DNA from: ANME-2 cluster archaeon
GTDB lineage: Archaea; Halobacteriota; Methanosarcinia; Methanosarcinales; Methanocomedenaceae
Reading direction: 5' to 3'
Assembly (NCBI GenBank): GCA_023544605.1
Contig: JAMJFQ010000013.1
Span: 1-25,863 of the forward strand
DNA: 25,863 nt
Position numbers and translations under genes: made by a program. Positions 1 through 8,510 of this stretch are shown one piece after another. The notes below the pieces were generated by a model, which searched no databases, was not told where the DNA came from, and saw only the letters and a program-made list of their open reading frames with translations. The first letter of the stretch is position 1. The number at the start of each line of letters is the position of its first letter.

Positions 1-81
1 AGAATGAGCCTGGATGATTCTAAGAATAAGCGGGATTTTACGGCAACTGATGAACCTGATGAAACTAAAAGCATGGCTTAA
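1..81 (+). CDS. C-terminal tail of an unidentified protein (partial)
   Basis: The frame is open from the left edge to a TAA at 79-81 and gives about 26 residues. They are very hydrophilic, with many Asp, Glu and Lys and an end rich in DE-TKS, like a disordered C-terminal tail. No domain can be seen in so short a piece. The only internal ATG near the edge is at position 4, so either a longer gene enters from the left or this is a chance frame. It lies on the same strand as the ferredoxin and moeA genes but is separated from them by about 290 bp. Confidence 0.3.
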   Translation, partial: RMSLDDSKNKRDFTATDEPDETKSMA

Positions 82-288
82 GACATAACTCCAGGGAGTA
101 GTTGTCATTCAGGAACATGATTCAAAAAAACTGCATTTGAGCCGCTGGAAGTGGATGAAAGGGATTGTAAAAGTATCTTCAGGATTGAAGGAAAGCGACT
201 ATCAGGAGTGTACTGCCTTATCAAGACCAGGGGGCAGGGAAGTAAGTAACAATGGAAAAAGAAGGAATGATGCTCTCTTTTAGTAAAT

Positions 289-298
289 CATATATAAG
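289..298 (+). promoter_or_regulatory. TATA-like box for the ferredoxin gene
   Basis: An A/T-only run, CATATATAAG, lies in the gap before the ferredoxin. About 26 bp downstream (near 320) would be the start of transcription, giving a leader of roughly 50 nt. Seen by pattern only. Confidence 0.4.
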
Positions 299-314
299 AA
301 GTAGTGTAATATGT

Positions 315-340
315 TTTTACGGAGTAAAACCTTTCGGGTT
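315..340 (+). promoter_or_regulatory. Two small hairpins in the ferredoxin leader
   Basis: TTTTAC (315-320) and GTAAAA (324-329) form a six-base-pair stem with a GGA loop. AACC (328-331) and GGTT (337-340) can form a second, partly competing stem over a TTTCG loop. They would lie near the 5' end of the transcript. Either a weak regulatory structure or chance in AT-rich DNA. Confidence 0.25.
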
Positions 341-377
341 ATGATTAATAAAATAGTGTAGTGGAGATATGAACAGT

Positions 378-590
378 ATGGCCATAAAGAAGTATGAAGC
401 GAACGGCATTACCATCGAGATAGACCTTGATAAATGTGTTGGAGCTGGTGAATGTGTGGACGTTTGTCCTGTTGAAGTTTTTGAACTGGTAGACGACAAA
501 GCAACAGCACCAAATGTAACTGAGTGCACCGAATGCTGCTTGTGTGTGGACTCATGCCCGGCAGGTGCCATAACTCATAGTTCCTGTTAA
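378..590 (+). CDS. Small two-cluster ferredoxin with altered cluster I
   Basis: About 70 residues with two ferredoxin motifs, so a soluble electron carrier. The second motif, CTECCLCVDSCP, is a complete C-x2-C-x2-C-x3-CP site for a [4Fe-4S] cluster and carries one extra Cys. The first, CVGAGECVDVCP, has Ala where the second cysteine should be, so only three of the usual four ligands remain. A [3Fe-4S] cluster there is the simplest inference. Two ATGs are possible. The one at 369 lies only 2 nt after the GGAG at 363-366, whereas the one at 378 has an 11-nt spacer and starts directly at MAIKKYE, so I prefer 378. It stands 128 bp upstream of moeA on the same strand. The partner enzyme cannot be told from context. 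Confidence 0.9.
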   Translation: MAIKKYEANGITIEIDLDKCVGAGECVDVCPVEVFELVDDKATAPNVTECTECCLCVDSCPAGAITHSSC

Positions 591-718
591 TACTGGCTTA
601 AAAACCCGCCACTCCATCATCAGGGTTACAAGGAAATGAGAGTATCAATGAGATAATTCCCACGATATTTCATATAGCTTTATGTGTAATGGTCATATAG
701 GTACTCCAGGGTTTTAGG

Positions 719-2632
719 ATGGATAGAAAAGAGTTCAGGGAACTTACCTCTTCAAAGGATGCCAGGCGTATTATCAGCCAGATACCCTTGCTTCCAGACA
801 GTATTGAATTAAACCTTGCCCGGGCAAGCGGACGAGTACTGGCCAGGGACATTATTGCCAGTGTGGATGTGCCTGGATTTGACCGTGCTGCAATGGACGG
901 ATTTGCCGTACATGCAAAGGATACCTACCCTGCACGTGAAGATAGACCGGTTACATTAGAACTGGCTGGTAAAGTCGAAACAGGATACCTTCCAGAGGTC
1001 AAAGTGAGCGTTGGGTCTGCCGTAGAAATATCCACTGGTGCCATGATGCCTGCTGGTGCTGATGCTGTTGTAATGGTGGAATACACCAGGCAGGATGAGG
1101 AGAACATCGATATCATGCGCCCCTTATCTGTCAATGAGAACGTCATTCATGCAGGTTCCGATATCATGGTTGGTGAGCGGGTGCTGGAGGCGGGTACCAG
1201 ATTAACCTCACGGGAGATAGGCGTGCTTGCTGCAGTGGGTTTGGAACAAATATCAGTAAAAGAACTTGCCGTGGGCATCATATCAACCGGCAGCGAACTT
1301 GTTGAACCGGGGGCAGAACTGACAGCTGGCAGGGTATATGACATTAATTCCTACTCACTGGGGGCAGCAGTCAGTGAATGCGGCGGCAGTGTAAAATATT
1401 ACGGCATTGTCAAAGACCACCGCCCTGATATGGAAAAGATACTTGCCCAGGCTGTGAATGAATGCCACCTGGTGCTCACTTCAGGTAGCACTTCTGCAGG
1501 TGTGGGTGATGTGATGTACCATATCATTGCAGAACAGGGTGAATTACTGCTCCACGGTATCGACATTAAGCCGGGAAAACCGGTGATTATTGGCATGATA
1601 AATGGTACTCCTGTATTCGGGCTGCCCGGCTACCCCACCTCAGCCCTTACCATCTTCAACGAATTTACCGCACCCCTCATCCGTAACATTCTGGGATTAC
1701 CCGGTTCCAGGTCAAAGGTCACGGCACACCTGGCTGTGGATTTCCGCTCAACAGGGCGGCAACAGCTCTTACCGGTGGGACTGGTCAGGGGAATGGCATA
1801 TCCGGTCGATAAAGGTTCTGGAGCCATTACTACACTGGCGGATGCTGACGGTTTTATTGAAATAGAGCCCCGTGTGGAGATGCTTTTAGCTGGCGAGAAC
1901 GTGGAGGTCACCCTGATGGGTGATGTGAAGTCACCTGATGTCCTCTTTATCGGTAGCCATTGCCTGGGATTCGAGGCTCTGATGCGTCTGTTGCCTTTCT
2001 ACGTGAGGGTGATAAACACAGGCAGTACAGGTGGACTGGTTGCTATCAGGGACGGCATCGCTGATATGGCCGGGGTACATCTCATGGACGACACAGGGGA
2101 ATACAACATTTCATTCATGAAACATTTTGGTCTGGAAAACGCTGTGCTTGTCAAGGGCTACCTGAGAGAACAAGGGCTTATCGTAAGAAATGATAGCTCT
2201 ATCCAAGGATTTGAGGACATCATGGAAGCCAGGTTCATTAACCGTACACCGGGTTCGGGTACCAGGGTACTCACAGATAGGAAACTCCGCGAACTTGCAG
2301 CAGTACGGGGTATAGGATTTAACGACCTGTGTGCCTCAATCAACGGGTATGGATCCCTGGCCAGGACCCACAGTGCAGTCGCCGCTGCCGTTAAGCTGGA
2401 CCGGGTTGATATGGGTATTGGTATCAGGTCAGCAGCAGAACTGAACAACTTGAAATTCATTCACATTGCAGACGAAGAATACGATTTTGTGGTAGACCAA
2501 GAATTTATTAAAAGCAAAATGGGTACGGTATTCCTGGATGTGCTGCGTAGCAAGGAATTCAGCCGCAACCTACCCATCGGTATTAAAACGTATGAGCGGA
2601 CAGGTGAGGTTTTGGGGTCACCTCAGGTATAG
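719..2632 (+). CDS. moeA: MoeA molybdopterin molybdenumtransferase fused to a PBP-like domain
   Basis: MoeA inserts the metal (molybdate, or tungstate in many archaea) into adenylylated molybdopterin. Residues 1 to about 400 are the MoeA domains: AMDGFA at 58-63, STGSELVEPG near 190, TSGSTSAGVGD near 260, and DIKPGKPVIIG followed by GLPGYPTSAL near 290-315. From about residue 405 to 637 there is a second module, starting DVLFIGSHCLGFEAL and containing TPGSGTR. It resembles LysR-type substrate-binding or periplasmic-binding domains. This MoeA/PBP fusion is a known architecture in methanogens; the PBP part may bind the oxyanion or cofactor, but that is not proven. The ATG at 719 follows AGGG by about 8 nt. 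The 3' end overlaps the convergent small membrane gene by 10 bp. The tungsten-type AOR at 21640-23502 is a plausible user of the cofactor. Confidence 0.93.
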   Translation: MDRKEFRELTSSKDARRIISQIPLLPDSIELNLARASGRVLARDIIASVDVPGFDRAAMDGFAVHAKDTYPAREDRPVTLELAGKVETGYLPEVKVSVGSAVEISTGAMMPAGADAVVMVEYTRQDEENIDIMRPLSVNENVIHAGSDIMVGERVLEAGTRLTSREIGVLAAVGLEQISVKELAVGIISTGSELVEPGAELTAGRVYDINSYSLGAAVSECGGSVKYYGIVKDHRPDMEKILAQAVNECHLVLTSGSTSAGVGDVMYHIIAEQGELLLHGIDIKPGKPVIIGMINGTPVFGLPGYPTSALTIFNEFTAPLIRNILGLPGSRSKVTAHLAVDFRSTGRQQLLPVGLVRGMAYPVDKGSGAITTLADADGFIEIEPRVEMLLAGENVEVTLMGDVKSPDVLFIGSHCLGFEALMRLLPFYVRVINTGSTGGLVAIRDGIADMAGVHLMDDTGEYNISFMKHFGLENAVLVKGYLREQGLIVRNDSSIQGFEDIMEARFINRTPGSGTRVLTDRKLRELAAVRGIGFNDLCASINGYGSLARTHSAVAAAVKLDRVDMGIGIRSAAELNNLKFIHIADEEYDFVVDQEFIKSKMGTVFLDVLRSKEFSRNLPIGIKTYERTGEVLGSPQV

Positions 2633-2763
2633 AACCATAAGTATACCATTATCCCGTAGCCCAGTACCAGCATCATCAGGGATATGATCCAGAAATAGCG
2701 AAGTAAGAAGGCCTTTGTTTCAGGCTCATTCAACTTTTCCATAAATTTTTCAATCAAAGGCAT
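2623..2763 (-). CDS. 46-residue single-helix membrane protein, AhaG-like by position
   Basis: A charged N-terminal half (MPLIEKFMEKLNEPETKAF) is followed by one long hydrophobic segment, about residues 24-45 (YFWIISLMMLVLGYGIMVYL), so a small membrane protein with its N-terminus probably in the cytoplasm. It starts 37 bp after the atpD stop in the same direction. In Methanosarcina mazei the operon is described as ahaHIKECFABDG, with a very small last gene ahaG, so this may be its counterpart. That call rests on position and size, not on a recognised motif. I use the ATG at 2761-2763 because an earlier in-frame start would run into atpD. No clear Shine-Dalgarno is visible. It overlaps the end of moeA by 10 bp. 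Confidence 0.6.
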   Translation of the reverse strand: MPLIEKFMEKLNEPETKAFLLRYFWIISLMMLVLGYGIMVYLWFYT

Positions 2764-2800
2764 TCGTACAATAGAATAACCAGATGATATATTACAATAT

Positions 2801-3418
2801 CTAAGATTTGATGCGTTTGAGCCTGAACGTGTTCTCCCGCTCCATCTCATCCAGTCGCAAAATGATGAAGTTCCTGGCCTCGATAAGCTCAGGGATTACT
2901 TTGAACTCAAGAGCATTTACCCTGCGCTTGGTCTTCTCGATCTCATCCAGCAATTTCTTGATGGTGGTCTCGATCTCAGCAGCCAGGATGATCTTCTCAA
3001 CAAGTATCTCATAGGCATCAGCAGCTTCATCAATCCGACTGCTGGTCCCTATAATACCATATCCTCTTTCGTTGAGTGACTTTCTCACGCTACTGGATTC
3101 TATCTTTGGAACTACAACACCCATCACGTTCTTGCTCTCAACTACCAGTTGAGGGGCATCCTTGAAAGAAAAGGCAGTGGACCTGACAGTCACAACACCT
3201 TCCACAGCCTTGGCTATATTTATCTTTTCAGTTGCGACATCGAAATCAGCATCAAGTTCTGCCCGTACCGACTTGGCCTTCTCAAGCACTTCAAAGAATT
3301 CAAGGATAAGACCATCCCGCTTCATCTTGAGGATCTTGTGTCCACTCTCAGATAGCTTGATCTTCCTTTTCAGTTCTATGAGTTCTGAACGTGTGGGTTT
3401 AATGTCCTGTACAGCCAT
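2801..3418 (-). CDS. atpD: A-type ATP synthase subunit D (central stalk)
   Basis: Subunit D is the coiled-coil axle that turns inside the A3B3 head and couples it to the membrane rotor. The 205-residue length is normal. The sequence starts VQDIKPTRSELIELKRKIKL, the family's N-terminal helix, and ends in a second long helix (LLDEIEKTKRRVNALEFKVIPELIEARNFI split over residues about 155-185), which together form the antiparallel coiled coil. GGAGGGC lies just upstream of the ATG (GGAGGGCAATACATG on the coding strand). It is the ninth gene of the operon, 23 bp after atpB. Confidence 0.97.
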   Translation of the reverse strand: MAVQDIKPTRSELIELKRKIKLSESGHKILKMKRDGLILEFFEVLEKAKSVRAELDADFDVATEKINIAKAVEGVVTVRSTAFSFKDAPQLVVESKNVMGVVVPKIESSSVRKSLNERGYGIIGTSSRIDEAADAYEILVEKIILAAEIETTIKKLLDEIEKTKRRVNALEFKVIPELIEARNFIILRLDEMERENTFRLKRIKS

Positions 3419-3441
3419 GTATTGCCCTCCGAAAATCCTCG

Positions 3442-4818
3442 TTATTTCTTGTGGGCAGGATGGTATTTTTCAATGAACTTGGTATCGACCCTTACCAGCA
3501 GCGACTCTGGAAGTTCAGCCAGCAGGTCCCATGCAATACCCAGGGTAGTCTCAATATCCCTGTCTTCATCCACACCCTGGCGTACGAACCTGTCCTCGAA
3601 CATATCAGCAAATTCCAGCAGTTTCTTGTCCCTGTCTGAGAGTGCATCCTTACCCACGATAGCCACCAGGCCCCGCAGGTCCTTCCCTTCGGCATAGGCT
3701 GCATACATCTGGTCAGATACAGCCTTATGATCTTCCCTGGTACGTCCTTCACCGATACCGCTGTTCATCAGCCGGCTCAGTGAAGGTAGCACATTGACCG
3801 GGGGATAAATGCCCTTCATATGCAGTTCCCTGGATATGACAATCTGTCCTTCGGTAATATAACCGCTCAGATCAGGAATCGGATGGGTAATATCATCGCC
3901 GGGCATACTCAGGATACTGAATTGTGTCACAGACCCTTTCCTGCCCTTGACCACACCGGCACGCTCGTACAGACTGGCCAGGTCGGTATACATATAGCCT
4001 GGATAACCTCGCCGACCAGGCACCTCTTCCCTGGCTGCACCCATCTGTCGCAGTGCTTCGCAGTAATTAGTGATATCAGTAAGAATGACCAGCACATGCA
4101 TATCGTGCTCATATGCCAGGTATTCAGCAGCAGTAAGTGCCATTCTTGGTGTAATAAGCCGCTCCACAGCAGGGTCATTTGCAAGGTTTAAGAACACCAC
4201 TGCCCGCTCAAGTGCACCGGTACGCTCGAAATCCTGCATAAAATACTGGGCTTCCTCATTGGTGATACCCATAGCCGCAAACACCACTGCAAAATCCTCT
4301 TCGCTACCAGGCACTTTAGACTGTCTGGCTATCTGGAGTGCAATCTCGTTATGAGGCAGACCTGAACCCGAGAAAATGGGGAGTTTCTGGCCCCGTACAA
4401 GGGTATTGGTACCGTCAATAGTACTGATACCTGTCTGGATGAAATCTTCAGGAGGCATCCTGGAGAACGGATTAATGGCCGCACCATTAATATCAAGCCT
4501 GTCTTCAGGTATGATACGGGGGCCGCCATCCAGGGGTTCACCTGAACCGGATAATATCCTGCCCAACATATCTTTGGACACTGGCAGTTTGATGGTCTCA
4601 CCTGTGAACCTGACACCACATTGCCTGTTCAGGCCACCGGTACCTTCGAACACCTGTACTACAACTGTATCATGGGAGGTATCCAAAACCTGACCGCGCT
4701 TTGTAGAACCGTCAGGCAGTGTGATGTTCACCAGTTCATTGTAACTTACCGGCTCGGTCTTCTCAAGGAATATGAGCGGGCCTGAAACTTCTGTGATCGT
4801 CTTATACTCTTTTGTCAC
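3442..4818 (-). CDS. atpB: A-type ATP synthase subunit B (non-catalytic)
   Basis: Subunit B alternates with A in the head and carries non-catalytic nucleotide sites. About 458 residues from VTKEYKTITEVSGPLIFLEK to the end, matching the family's usual 460. The regulatory and catalytic-like core includes GQKLPIFSGSGLPHNEIALQ (degenerate P-loop, SGSGLPHN in place of GxxxxGKT) and DDITHPIPDLSGYITEGQI. The GTG at 4816-4818 is the best start: it is preceded by a strong GAGGGGG about 10 nt upstream and begins exactly at the conserved N-terminus. An ATG at 4858-4860 would overlap atpA by 41 bp and add 14 residues that do not look like the family. The GTG lies 1 bp after the atpA stop, so translation is probably coupled. 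Confidence 0.96.
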   Translation of the reverse strand: MTKEYKTITEVSGPLIFLEKTEPVSYNELVNITLPDGSTKRGQVLDTSHDTVVVQVFEGTGGLNRQCGVRFTGETIKLPVSKDMLGRILSGSGEPLDGGPRIIPEDRLDINGAAINPFSRMPPEDFIQTGISTIDGTNTLVRGQKLPIFSGSGLPHNEIALQIARQSKVPGSEEDFAVVFAAMGITNEEAQYFMQDFERTGALERAVVFLNLANDPAVERLITPRMALTAAEYLAYEHDMHVLVILTDITNYCEALRQMGAAREEVPGRRGYPGYMYTDLASLYERAGVVKGRKGSVTQFSILSMPGDDITHPIPDLSGYITEGQIVISRELHMKGIYPPVNVLPSLSRLMNSGIGEGRTREDHKAVSDQMYAAYAEGKDLRGLVAIVGKDALSDRDKKLLEFADMFEDRFVRQGVDEDRDIETTLGIAWDLLAELPESLLVRVDTKFIEKYHPAHKK

Positions 4819-4819
4819 G

Positions 4820-6589
4820 TTACTCAACCCCCTCTGAAACACTTGAGGAAAAAGTATCACTCTTCAGGGCATCGAACTCCTTATCCATCTTATCTAATAC
4901 CACCTTCAAAGAGCCATCAAAGTCATCATCGAACCTGACCTTTGAAAGTTCGTCCTTGGATTCCAGTTTAATGATATCATTGATCATGATACCTGAATCC
5001 AATGCTGCCTTGGCCTTATCTCCGAATTTCTGGATGGTATCCAGCAATTTATACTGCCTGTCCATAGGACAGAACGTATCAACCGGATGGAAAGCATTCT
5101 GCTGCAAGAATATTTCCCTGATAAGCCTGGTTATTTCCAGGGTCAACTGCTGGTCTGGTGGGAGTGCATCCGAACCAACCAGCTGGACAATATCCTGGAG
5201 TTCTGATTCCTGCTGGAGCAGGTCCATGGCATTGTCCCTTAATTTGACCCAATCCGGGGATACATTCTCATTGTACCAATCAGTTAGTCCTTTGGTGTAC
5301 AGACTGTAACTATTCAGCCAGTTAATAGACGGGAAATGCCGTCTCTGGGCAAGTTTCGCATCCAGGGCCCAGAACACTTTCACAATACGCAGGGTATTCT
5401 GGGTAACAGGCTCTGAGAAATCTCCGCCTGGCGGTGATACTGCCCCGATAATGGTAATAGAGCCACCGAGTCCGGCCAGGGACTCTACCCGGCCAGCTCG
5501 CTCATAGAACTCACTGAGACGGGCCGACAGGTAGGCAGGATAACCTTCTTCACCTGGCATCTCTTCCAGCCTTGATGAGATCTCTCGCATGGCTTCGGCC
5601 CATCTGCTGGTACTGTCAGCCATTAATGACACATCATAACCCATATCCCTGTAATACTCGGCAATGGTGATACCGGTATAAACACTGGCTTCCCTTGCCG
5701 CCACAGGCATGTTACTGGTATTGGCTATAAGCACGGTCCGCTCCATCAGCGGCCTGCCGGTCTTGGGGTCTTCCAGTTCAGGGAACTCGGTAAGCACATC
5801 TGCCATCTCGTTACCCCTCTCACCGCAGCCTATATAGACTACGATCTCGGTATCACTCCATTTAGCAAGCTGCTGCTGGGTAACGGTCTTACCGCTCCCG
5901 AATGGACCGGGAATGGCTGCCGTACCGCCCTTGGCAACAGGGAACAGACCGTCAAGAATACGCTGTCCAGTTATAAGCGGGATATTAGGAGTAAGTTTTT
6001 TATTTACAGGTCTGGGCAAACGCACAGGCCATTTCTGCATCATCTGTATCTCGGTGCCATCTGTAAGGGTACAGACAGTATCCAACACAGTGAATTTACC
6101 GCTCTTTATCTCATCCACGGTGCCTGATACATTGGGCGGGACCATAATACGGTGCTCTACATTGGGTGTTTCCTGTACGGTACCGATAACCACGCCACCA
6201 GATACCTTATCACCGGCCTTTACAACAGATTTGAATTCCCATAATTTCTCATGGTCCAAACCATCTGCGGACACCCCACGTTCAATGAAATCACCCATCT
6301 TATCCTTAAGTATAGGTAATGGGCGCTGAATACCGTCATAGATACTTTCAATAAGTCCGGGACCGAGTTCAACTGACAGAGGCATACCCGTATTTTCCAC
6401 GGGTTCTCCAGGTCTAATACCAGCTGTTTCTTCATAGACCTGAACAATGGATTTGTCCTTCTCAATTCCAATAACCTCACCCATCAAGCCTTCATTCCCT
6501 ACTTTTACAACATCATACATACTGGTATTGATGCCCTGGACGGTAACTACCGGTCCAGATATTCTATAGATTTCTCCTTTTGTTACCAA
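4820..6589 (-). CDS. atpA: A-type ATP synthase catalytic subunit A
   Basis: The catalytic head subunit, which makes or hydrolyses ATP at the A/B interface. The 589-residue length is typical. The P-loop is GPFGSGKT at residues 228-235, the A/V-type form. The non-homologous region (about 100-190) that distinguishes A from F-type beta is present, and YVGCGERGNEM-like (here YIGCGERGNEM) and SLMADSTSRWAEAMREIS motifs follow. The start overlaps the end of atpF by 7 bp. Confidence 0.98.
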   Translation of the reverse strand: MVTKGEIYRISGPVVTVQGINTSMYDVVKVGNEGLMGEVIGIEKDKSIVQVYEETAGIRPGEPVENTGMPLSVELGPGLIESIYDGIQRPLPILKDKMGDFIERGVSADGLDHEKLWEFKSVVKAGDKVSGGVVIGTVQETPNVEHRIMVPPNVSGTVDEIKSGKFTVLDTVCTLTDGTEIQMMQKWPVRLPRPVNKKLTPNIPLITGQRILDGLFPVAKGGTAAIPGPFGSGKTVTQQQLAKWSDTEIVVYIGCGERGNEMADVLTEFPELEDPKTGRPLMERTVLIANTSNMPVAAREASVYTGITIAEYYRDMGYDVSLMADSTSRWAEAMREISSRLEEMPGEEGYPAYLSARLSEFYERAGRVESLAGLGGSITIIGAVSPPGGDFSEPVTQNTLRIVKVFWALDAKLAQRRHFPSINWLNSYSLYTKGLTDWYNENVSPDWVKLRDNAMDLLQQESELQDIVQLVGSDALPPDQQLTLEITRLIREIFLQQNAFHPVDTFCPMDRQYKLLDTIQKFGDKAKAALDSGIMINDIIKLESKDELSKVRFDDDFDGSLKVVLDKMDKEFDALKSDTFSSSVSEGVE

Positions 6590-6882
6590 AGATCAACACC
6601 TACTGCTTGTTTAATTTTATCTCTTAAATTTGAACTCTCACCTGCACCACCGAGTGCTATAGTGGTGGGTGTGACCATTTCGTCCAGCATTATCCTGAAC
6701 TGTTCCGGCAAACTGGCCAGATCATCATTATGTATTACTAAAACACCGACTTCACGTTCTTCAAGTACACTTTGCAATGTAGGTACAAGGTCATTGGTTC
6801 CTTTAGTCTCGTAAATCTTTTTTATACCTGCAAGCCTGAAACCCGTGGTAAATTCACTGTTCCCGATTACTGCTATTTCCAT
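6583..6882 (-). CDS. atpF: A-type ATP synthase subunit F
   Basis: Subunit F binds D in the central stalk. The 99 residues begin MEIAVIGNSEFTTGFRLAGI and contain GVLVIHNDDLASLPEQFR, both classical for this CheY-like fold. GGTGATG precedes the ATG. It lies 2 bp after the atpC stop and overlaps the atpA start by 7 bp. Confidence 0.97.
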   Translation of the reverse strand: MEIAVIGNSEFTTGFRLAGIKKIYETKGTNDLVPTLQSVLEEREVGVLVIHNDDLASLPEQFRIMLDEMVTPTTIALGGAGESSNLRDKIKQAVGVDLW

Positions 6883-6884
6883 GA

Positions 6885-7922
6885 TTACATCACCAGATGT
6901 TTTCTTATGATCTCATCAGGAAGTTTTACTTTCTTACCCCTCACAATGGTCCTAATGTTGTTTATTTCATTGTTCTTCCTGAGCATGTAATCATAGATAG
7001 GAAGAATGGAAAGCGGGTAATAATGTGAAATCCTGGTTGCATATCCCATTGCATATTTGTCCAGTACAGCTTCCACGTCCATAAGAGAGGCCATATCCTC
7101 ACGTACCACTTCAGAAATGTCAGACCAGTAAGAGTAATCTTCAAGTCCTTTCAGAAAATCTGGCCATGAGAGAGATGAAAGTCTCTTCAGGTCTCCGCTC
7201 TTCAGTTCCATGCCGCCGGGTATTACAAGGTTCAATATCTCATCCTTTTCGAGACCTGCCTTCTTAGTCCTGAAAAGTGTTTTTAGATTCTTCAGGTCGA
7301 TCTCGGTCCTGATATATTTAAGACTCAGTTTTTCGCCTTTTGACTTGCCGATGGATGCCAGTAATCTTGAATAATATATCCTGTCAAGTTCGTTCTCAAT
7401 GACCGATAGTTCACCACCCTCATATTCGGCAATTGCTGCATAATAGGGTGAGTGTGTAAGAGCGGTCTTAATATCATCAATAGATTCCATATTGGCGATG
7501 GAAGTAAGTTCGCGGTAACCCAACTGTCCTGCGGCCACCACAGCATCCAGTATCTCCTGGGCCGGAGCTCCGTAATATTTTCCTCTCAGGATCGTCTTGA
7601 TATTCCAGATGTCCCAGTGTCGTAGATATTCTGTGATCAGAAAATTAGGTTCATCCTGGGATACGCGTAACAATTTCCGATATGTCCGGGCCAGATTCTG
7701 GTTAAGTGCATGCTCCAGCAGGTCAAGTCCGCTGTATCTCTGGGCAAGTTCATCCACATCCTGCTTGTATTCAGACTCTCCTATTAAACGTGTTATCTCA
7801 GGAATGTCCATGTTCATCAGTTTGGGGTAAACCTCCTTGGGTATCAATTTACTTTTCATTGCCCTTACCCTGGCCGTGATGTACGGATATTTTTTACTGC
7901 CCCGCCTGATCAAGAATGCCAT
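6885..7922 (-). CDS. atpC: A-type ATP synthase subunit C
   Basis: Subunit C (V-type d homologue) is the funnel linking the central stalk to the proteolipid ring. From MAFLIRRGSKKYPYITARVRAMKSKL it is 345 residues of mainly helical sequence, the usual length. I take the ATG at 7920-7922 because GAGGTG sits just upstream (GTGAGGTGTTCATG on the coding strand). A longer frame from 7937 would overlap atpE and adds only five residues. The stop is 2 bp before atpF. Confidence 0.96.
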   Translation of the reverse strand: MAFLIRRGSKKYPYITARVRAMKSKLIPKEVYPKLMNMDIPEITRLIGESEYKQDVDELAQRYSGLDLLEHALNQNLARTYRKLLRVSQDEPNFLITEYLRHWDIWNIKTILRGKYYGAPAQEILDAVVAAGQLGYRELTSIANMESIDDIKTALTHSPYYAAIAEYEGGELSVIENELDRIYYSRLLASIGKSKGEKLSLKYIRTEIDLKNLKTLFRTKKAGLEKDEILNLVIPGGMELKSGDLKRLSSLSWPDFLKGLEDYSYWSDISEVVREDMASLMDVEAVLDKYAMGYATRISHYYPLSILPIYDYMLRKNNEINNIRTIVRGKKVKLPDEIIRKHLVM

Positions 7923-7929
7923 GAACACC

Positions 7930-8481
7930 TCACACAAAGAGTATATCAGAAATCTGCTTCAATGACTGCTCAGATACATCTTCCAGGATCCTATCGTACG
8001 TATAGTCCATACGTACAGTACCGTCATCGTTTTCTATGACCAGTCCGCCAATGCAGTCGATCTCACCCATATACATAAGGTCGGTCATTTTCTGGACCAG
8101 TTTTGCATCTCTTCCATTGGAATAGACCCTGATTCCACTGCTGCCATATTTATCGAGAATTGTCTTTAACAGGTCGGCATTCTTCTCGGCTGGCATCGAA
8201 GAGAGGGCATCCTTAGCTGATTGATTAACGCTATCCAGGATATCCTTTTTTGCATTCAGGGCAGCCCGCTTCATCTCAAGATGGGCGCTGGATATCTCCT
8301 GTTTATGCATTCGCTCTATATGGGCATCAACTTCAGCCTGACGGGTTTGCATAATCTCATCTGCTTTGGATTGTGCCTCACTTATCAGGGCAGCAGCCTC
8401 GTTCTCTGCTTCAGCATTGATAGCTGCAGCTTTGGATCTGGCTTGCTCCAGAATATCATTCACAACGTCTTCAAGTCCCAT
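7930..8481 (-). CDS. atpE: A-type ATP synthase subunit E (peripheral stalk)
   Basis: Subunit E forms the peripheral stator stalk as a coiled coil with subunit H. The 183 residues have an N-terminal Ala/Glu/Lys/Gln-rich helix (about 5-105) and a small C-terminal alpha/beta head with IDCIGGLVIENDDGTVRMDYT. GGGAGAT lies just upstream of the ATG. It follows atpK by 29 bp and precedes atpC by 7 bp. Confidence 0.97.
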   Translation of the reverse strand: MGLEDVVNDILEQARSKAAAINAEAENEAAALISEAQSKADEIMQTRQAEVDAHIERMHKQEISSAHLEMKRAALNAKKDILDSVNQSAKDALSSMPAEKNADLLKTILDKYGSSGIRVYSNGRDAKLVQKMTDLMYMGEIDCIGGLVIENDDGTVRMDYTYDRILEDVSEQSLKQISDILFV

Positions 8482-8510
8482 ATTCTATCTCCCGATAACG
8501 GGTTGAATAT

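Noticed and set aside
155..283. A short plus-strand frame of 42 codons before the ferredoxin
   Set aside because: No Shine-Dalgarno, no recognisable motif, composition like random translation; a frameshifted remnant cannot be shown.
591..718. A molybdenum-cofactor riboswitch ahead of moeA
   Set aside because: I looked for a structured leader and saw only short AT-rich sequence with a possible TATA (about 668-685).
4812..5309. A 165-codon frame opposite atpA
   Set aside because: It is antisense to a certain gene, Ser-rich in the manner of shadow frames, and has no Shine-Dalgarno. The same holds for the long frames opposite atpI, proC and aor.
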